Shown here piece after piece: positions 6,078 through 9,669 of a stretch of 9,669 nt of DNA. This DNA comes from Chlamydiota bacterium (GTDB lineage Bacteria > Chlamydiota > Chlamydiia > Chlamydiales > Rhabdochlamydiaceae). The position numbers and the translations under genes are program-made. The DNA is taken from contig DAIEPN010000221.1 of assembly GCA_027348355.1 (NCBI GenBank), positions 1 to 9,669 on the forward strand, given 5' to 3'. Position 1 is the first letter of the stretch. Every line of letters begins with the position of its first letter. Below the pieces are notes generated by a model, which was not told the origin of the DNA, did not search any database, and saw only the letters and a list, made by a program, of their open reading frames with translations.

Positions 6078-7844
6078 ATGGAAAATTTACTTAACCTCGT
6101 AAAGCACAATGTAGATAAGGCCATTCGAGATTCTCTCTCCAAAGAGGTGGTAGAGGATGCGCTGCTGCAAGCGGAAATTGAACAGACTTCCAATCCAACG
6201 TTTGGACATTATCAATGTAATAACGCCTTTAAACTTGGTAAGGTCTTACGAAAAAATCCAAGACAGATCGCACAAAGCATTATTGATCACTTAAGCAAAT
6301 CATCATTAAACGGAGATCTTATGATCTCCAGTGTTGAGATTGCAGGACCTGGGTTTATCAATATCTCGCTTGATCCTGGATTCTTAGCAAAACAAATTGA
6401 GTCTTTGCTAATAGATCCCCGTTTAGGCGTTCCAGTTGTTACACATCCAAAAAAAGTAATCGTAGAATTTTCCTCTCCTAATGTCGCAAAAGAATTACAT
6501 GTAGGGCATTTGCGCTCTACCATTATTGGAGATTGTTTAGCACGGCTCTTCGAATTTTTAGGAGACAATGTTCTGAGATTGAATCACATTGGAGATTGGG
6601 GGACGCAGTTTGGCATGTTGATTGCGTACATGCAAGAATATGCATCAGATGTGCTTGAAGGTAAAAAGGAAGTAGATCTAAGCCAGTTAATGCAGTGGTA
6701 CAAAGAGTCTAAAAAGAAGTTCGATGAAGATCCTGTATTTAAAAGGAAGTCTCAATTAGAGGTGGTTAAACTGCAAGGAGGAGATTCATCTTCTTTGCTA
6801 GCTTGGCAGATGATCTGCGACATTTCTCGAAAAGCATTTTTAGAGATCTATGATCTACTAGATATTAAAACCACGGAAAGAGGTGAATCGTTTTATAACC
6901 CTTATCTTCCGGTTATCGTAGCAGATTTAGAAAAAAAAGGCTTAATTACAATCTCTGATGGCGCGAAGTGTATTTTCTTAGAAGGGTTTACCAATCGAGA
7001 AAATGAGCCTCTTCCCATTATCATCCAAAAATCTGATGGCGGATACAATTATGACACAACAGATATGGCAGCGATTTGGCACCGAGTAGAGAAAGAAAAG
7101 GCTGATCGTATTATTTACTGCACAGATGCAGGACAAAGTTTACATTTCCAAATGTTATTTGTAGCTGCCGAAAAAGCAGGCTATGTAAATTCTAAAAAAG
7201 TGCAATTAGACCATGTAACGTTTGGTGTGGTCCTAGGACCAGATGGGAAAAAGTTTAAAACAAGAAGCGGAGAAACAGAACGCCTGATCGATCTTCTTCT
7301 CGAGGCGATTGCTCAAGCTAAGAAAATTATGCACGAGCGCCTTCCTGACATTTCAATGGAAGAGCTCGACTCTCTTTCGAAAATTTTGGGGATTAATGCT
7401 CTCAAATATGCGGATCTATCAGGTCATCGTGTAAAAGATTACTCTTTCAGTTATGAAAGAATGCTGAAGTTCGAAGGAAATACGGCAGCCTTTTTACTTT
7501 ACGCTTATGTCCGTATTCAAGGGATCAAGCGAAAGGTAAGCAAAGATGTAGAAGCGCTAATTGGAAAAGAATCTATTATTTTAGAGCATCCATCTGAAGT
7601 GGAGCTTGCTCTTCATTTAAGACAATTTGGAGAAACATTAGAAGGAATTTCCAAGGATCTTCTTCCAAATCGTCTTTCCGAATATCTGTATACCTTAGCT
7701 GAAAAATTTCATGCTTTTTTTAGGGATTGCCGTGTGGAGGGAAGTGAGAGAGAAAGTAGCCGTCTTTTACTTGCGGAAGCTGCTGCTCGTATCCTAAAGA
7801 AAGGTTTAGAAATTCTAGGTCTTCAGGTTATGAATAAGATGTAA
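6078..7844 (+). CDS. argS: Arginyl-tRNA synthetase
   Basis: ArgS is the class I enzyme that charges tRNA-Arg with arginine. The 588-residue protein is complete: an N-terminal Add-1 domain (about 1-115, including FGHYQCNNA), the SPN...HVGH signature at 133-144, DWGTQFG at 173-179 and the KMSK-equivalent loop KFKTRSGE at 392-399, where most ArgS lack the canonical motif. The helical anticodon-binding domain follows from about 468 (NTAAFLLYAYVRIQ) to the C-terminal LGLQVMNKM. It starts 6 nt after the LeuDH stop in the same reading frame, so no earlier start is possible. The only purine-rich stretch, AAAAAGG, ends 1 nt before the ATG, unusually close, which favours re-initiation by ribosomes from LeuDH. 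The last 17 nt overlap the convergent epmB gene. Confidence 0.97.
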   Translation: MENLLNLVKHNVDKAIRDSLSKEVVEDALLQAEIEQTSNPTFGHYQCNNAFKLGKVLRKNPRQIAQSIIDHLSKSSLNGDLMISSVEIAGPGFINISLDPGFLAKQIESLLIDPRLGVPVVTHPKKVIVEFSSPNVAKELHVGHLRSTIIGDCLARLFEFLGDNVLRLNHIGDWGTQFGMLIAYMQEYASDVLEGKKEVDLSQLMQWYKESKKKFDEDPVFKRKSQLEVVKLQGGDSSSLLAWQMICDISRKAFLEIYDLLDIKTTERGESFYNPYLPVIVADLEKKGLITISDGAKCIFLEGFTNRENEPLPIIIQKSDGGYNYDTTDMAAIWHRVEKEKADRIIYCTDAGQSLHFQMLFVAAEKAGYVNSKKVQLDHVTFGVVLGPDGKKFKTRSGETERLIDLLLEAIAQAKKIMHERLPDISMEELDSLSKILGINALKYADLSGHRVKDYSFSYERMLKFEGNTAAFLLYAYVRIQGIKRKVSKDVEALIGKESIILEHPSEVELALHLRQFGETLEGISKDLLPNRLSEYLYTLAEKFHAFFRDCRVEGSERESSRLLLAEAAARILKKGLEILGLQVMNKM

Positions 7845-8811
7845 GCTCGGTGATTGGGCGTTTAGCCGGATCGCCCGCTATCTCTTTTACATATTTAGGA
7901 ACGCCATATCCAGGAAGGATGGTGCGAAGGTGTTCAGCCAAAGAAATTCCCTTTTTTTCCTCAACTTCAAAGTGAGCTGAACCTTCTACTTTATCTAATT
8001 GATGAATGTAGCAAGGTACAATTCCATTATCTATGAGTTTTTCGCTAAGTTCTTGTTGAGTTTTTTCATTGTCGTTAATTCCTTTAAGTAGAACAGACTG
8101 CTGTAGGATAGGGATACCTCTTTTCTGAATGTTTTTTAAAACACGGAGAACTTCATCATCAAGTTCTAACGGATGATTGACATGCAGCATAAAAACAATT
8201 TGTTTAGGAATGCTGGAGAGAATGTCCAAAAACTCCTCGTCAATTCTTTCAGGGATTCCAATCGGAAAGCGGGTATGAAAGCGGATCCTTTTTACATGAG
8301 GGATTTTTCCTAACTCTTCAAGAAGTCCTTGTAAAAACTTATTATCTAAAGAAAGGGGATCTCCTCCACTTAAGAGAATTTCAGATAGAGATGGATCGTT
8401 TCGGATCGCTCTTAGCTCATCTTCGAAGGATTTATTTTGTGTGTCATAGTCAAAGTTTTTTCGAAAACAAAACCTGCAATGCATAGCGCACGCGCTTGTT
8501 GCAACTAAAAGGGCTCTACCCTTGTATTTGTGCAGAAGTTTAGAAGTTTTTCTAAATGTTTCGTCTTTAACAGGATCTGGGCTGAATCCGGTAGCAGTGA
8601 ATTTTTCTTCGATAAGTGGTAAAAACTGACGAAGGATAGGGTCATCTAAGGAATTTTTCTTAATTTTATTGGCAAGCCTCATCGGAAGGTTTAACGTAAA
8701 CCTAGGATTTGTATCAATTTTTTGAATTGAGAGAGGGTCGAGTTCTAAAAAAACGAACAACTTCTTCCAATCAGTGAAATTTTGCCTTTGAATTGAACGC
8801 CAAGAAAACAT
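7828..8811 (-). CDS. epmB: EF-P lysine 2,3-aminomutase, EpmB type
   Basis: EpmB is a radical SAM, PLP-dependent enzyme that converts alpha-lysine to (R)-beta-lysine, which EpmA attaches to elongation factor P to relieve stalling at prolines. Taken from the ATG at 8811 the protein has 327 residues, close to E. coli EpmB rather than the longer clostridial KamA. The iron-sulfur cysteines form CAMHCRFC, preceded by the LLHKYKGRALL lead typical of EpmB. GGDPL and HTRFP follow, and GDPAK near the C-terminus supplies the PLP lysine. The frame is open to a TTG at 8832, but that codon would sit at the transcription start, so the ATG is preferred. No clear Shine-Dalgarno precedes it, and the leader is under 20 nt. 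Neither epmA nor efp is in the window. A free lysine aminomutase role is less likely. Confidence 0.9.
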   Translation of the reverse strand: MFSWRSIQRQNFTDWKKLFVFLELDPLSIQKIDTNPRFTLNLPMRLANKIKKNSLDDPILRQFLPLIEEKFTATGFSPDPVKDETFRKTSKLLHKYKGRALLVATSACAMHCRFCFRKNFDYDTQNKSFEDELRAIRNDPSLSEILLSGGDPLSLDNKFLQGLLEELGKIPHVKRIRFHTRFPIGIPERIDEEFLDILSSIPKQIVFMLHVNHPLELDDEVLRVLKNIQKRGIPILQQSVLLKGINDNEKTQQELSEKLIDNGIVPCYIHQLDKVEGSAHFEVEEKKGISLAEHLRTILPGYGVPKYVKEIAGDPAKRPITELTSYS

Positions 8812-8835
8812 GAGAAAACTTATGTAAAACAAGTG

Positions 8836-8864
8836 ATTTTAGTCTGAATTTTCATAGATGTCAA
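8836..8864 (-). promoter_or_regulatory. Near-consensus promoter of epmB
   Basis: On the minus strand, TTGACA (8864-8859, 6/6) and TAAAAT (8841-8836, 5/6) are 17 bp apart, the best promoter match in the window. The start of transcription would be near 8829, about 18 nt from the ATG at 8811. This rules against the upstream TTG start. Confidence 0.7.
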
Positions 8865-8879
8865 TGTTCATTTTCATAG
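8848..8879. repeat. 10-bp direct repeat straddling the epmB -35 box
   Basis: ATTTTCATAG occurs at 8848-8857 and again at 8870-8879. The copies are 22 bp apart, about two helical turns, and so face the same side of the DNA. One lies in the promoter spacer and the other just upstream of the -35 box, positions suited to a repressor or other regulator. Confidence 0.4.
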
Positions 8880-8967
8880 TGATTGAGTTGTGATATATAA
8901 GACTTCTTTTGAAAATCCCGATGCCTTTTTTTGATGAAAAAAGTATTTGTTTAATACGAATAATTTA

Positions 8968-8996
8968 TCGAATTGTATTGAGTTTTTTAGTATAAC
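8968..8996 (+). promoter_or_regulatory. Candidate promoter of the coiled-coil gene
   Basis: TATAAC (8991-8996, 5/6) is preceded at 17 bp by a weak -35 match, TCGAAT (8968-8973, 3/6). The start would be near 9003, 34 nt before the ATG, leaving room for the GGAGG Shine-Dalgarno at 9023-9027. Confidence 0.4.
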
Positions 8997-9036
8997 TTTA
9001 GCCTTTGTAAGAGTGTTAAAATGGAGGAAGGGCGCT

Positions 9037-9669
9037 ATGATGCAAAATCGTTCAGTTGCAAGAATGTTAAACGAAGAGAATGGTGTATCTTCTGTTACGT
9101 CCAATTCTTTAGTTAGGCAAGCATCGCTAGGAATTTTGGATGATGTGAGAAAGAGTCCAGAGAATGCATTAGATATTATAAGCAATGCTGTGATGGATGT
9201 TTACTCTCAAGGTATGCAAGATGGAGTGAATAGAGGTAGATTAGAAGAGTCTCGAAGAACGTCAAAACATTCTGAAGAAATGCTGATTCAAGTTGTGTCT
9301 CAGAACGCCCAGATGGGAGCTACTTTACATTTGGCAAGGGCTGAATTGGAAGAATTACAATCTCAAGTGTTTGAGATGAATAGAGAAATCGGAGTAGTGA
9401 CAGGTCATCAAGATGGTTATAACCGAGAAGTTTATGAGATTCGTCAAAATCATTTAGGGATCCTTCAAGAAATCGCAGAAAGAAAAGGAGAGAGATATGT
9501 TGTGATCCAATCTCTTAATCAAATTCAGAAACGGCAGGGTGAAATGCAAACTGAATTAGGAGAAAGAAAGGGAGAAAGTAATGTTCTGCTCCAATCTTTT
9601 AATCAAATTCAGCAACAGCAGGGCGAAATTCAAATAAATCATGGTGCTTTACTTGAGAGAATTCGTGCC
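9037..9669 (+). CDS. Unrecognised coiled-coil repeat protein, 5' part (runs off window)
   Basis: The frame from ATG 9037 stays open for 211 codons to the window end with no stop. A strong GGAGG lies 9 nt before the start; a second ATG follows directly, so the start could be one codon later. I do not recognise the family. Residues 1-35 are rich in Ser, Asn and Val, and residues 40-70 are mixed. From about 75 the chain is charged, Glu/Gln-rich and rhythmically hydrophobic, as in a long coiled coil. Residues 148-175 and 176-203 are a 28-residue tandem repeat. No signal peptide or transmembrane pair is visible in the part seen, so an inclusion-membrane (Inc) protein is not supported so far. In a chlamydia, an unusual coiled-coil protein transcribed alone could be a type III secreted effector or structural protein; this is speculation. 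Confidence 0.7.
   Translation, partial: MMQNRSVARMLNEENGVSSVTSNSLVRQASLGILDDVRKSPENALDIISNAVMDVYSQGMQDGVNRGRLEESRRTSKHSEEMLIQVVSQNAQMGATLHLARAELEELQSQVFEMNREIGVVTGHQDGYNREVYEIRQNHLGILQEIAERKGERYVVIQSLNQIQKRQGEMQTELGERKGESNVLLQSFNQIQQQQGEIQINHGALLERIRA
9478..9645 (+). repeat. Two tandem 84-bp units encoding a 28-residue repeat
   Basis: Unit 1 (9478-9561) and unit 2 (9562-9645) abut exactly. By hand count 65 of 84 bases and 17 of 28 residues are identical, with ERKGE, NQIQ and QGE conserved. Twenty-eight residues equals four heptads, the natural period for lengthening a coiled coil. The stretch before unit 1 (EIRQNHLGILQEIA) resembles a degenerate earlier copy. Confidence 0.85.

Noticed and set aside
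6287..6568. Open frame of 93 codons on the minus strand with CPTC
   Set aside because: It is antisense to the ArgS SPN/HVGH region; the cysteines are a by-product of the opposite codons.
7251..7274. Missing canonical KMSK motif in ArgS
   Set aside because: Most bacterial ArgS enzymes lack it; the equivalent KFKTRSGE loop is present, so this is not a defect.
7856..7876. GGGCG/CGCCC hairpin after argS
   Set aside because: The stem is only 5 bp with an 11-nt loop, it lies within the epmB coding sequence and has no T-run, so it is not supported as a terminator.
8812..8832. TTG start adding 7 residues to EpmB
   Set aside because: The TTG coincides with the predicted transcription start of a near-consensus promoter and has no Shine-Dalgarno.
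9021..9119. 32-codon ORF from ATG 9021 (MEEGRYDAKS...)
   Set aside because: Its start overlaps the Shine-Dalgarno of the longer frame beginning at 9037, and it lacks its own ribosome-binding site.
8874..9185. Open frame of 103 codons on the minus strand
   Set aside because: It runs antisense through the start of the coiled-coil gene and its promoter region, has no recognisable motif, and the plus-strand gene has a strong Shine-Dalgarno and coherent repeats.

Overview
The window is AT-rich bacterial DNA that most likely comes from a chlamydia, probably an environmental (amoeba- or protist-associated) member rather than Chlamydia itself. The main reason is the gene at 3849-4595 (minus). It matches the DUF2709 family, which to my knowledge is confined to Chlamydiota, and it sits directly upstream of tsaE, with a dnaQ-type exonuclease further down. 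From memory this resembles CT538-CT537-CT536 of C. trachomatis, here with engB inserted. A leucine dehydrogenase, another enzyme carried by chlamydiae, fits. An IS30-type transposase start at the left edge points away from the IS-poor Chlamydiaceae. This placement is inference and no marker gene confirms it.

Layout, left to right. (1) 1-185: the first 29 codons of an IS30-family transposase (minus), running off the window, with inverted repeats around its start. (2) 186-1394: pgk (minus), with a good sigma70-type promoter. (3) 1569-2020: a decayed, unrecognised gene (plus) with an internal stop and several frame breaks but a surviving promoter-like sequence; it diverges from pgk across a 17-bp palindrome. 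(4) 2027-4595: a compact minus-strand operon read DUF2709, tsaE, engB, dnaQ-like exonuclease, with a 25-nt gap and then overlaps of 20 and 4 nt, driven by one promoter at 4652-4680. (5) 4596-4952: a 357-bp divergent regulatory region with two promoters, two hairpins and a 19-codon upstream ORF overlapping the next start. (6) 4953-7844: leucine dehydrogenase and argS (plus), 6 nt apart. (7) 7828-8811: an EpmB-type lysine 2,3-aminomutase (minus), convergent with argS and overlapping it by 17 nt, with a near-consensus promoter. (8) 9037-9669: the start of an unrecognised coiled-coil protein (plus) with a 28-residue tandem repeat, cut by the window end.

Most of the intact genes serve translation: t6A tRNA modification (TsaE), 50S assembly (EngB), arginine charging (ArgS) and EF-P beta-lysylation (EpmB). 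Glycolysis (Pgk) and branched-chain amino acid deamination (LeuDH) are the metabolic genes. I see no defence island, CRISPR, rRNA or tRNA gene, and no convincing new multi-gene system. The least explained items are the edge coiled-coil protein, the decayed gene and the LeuDH leader.
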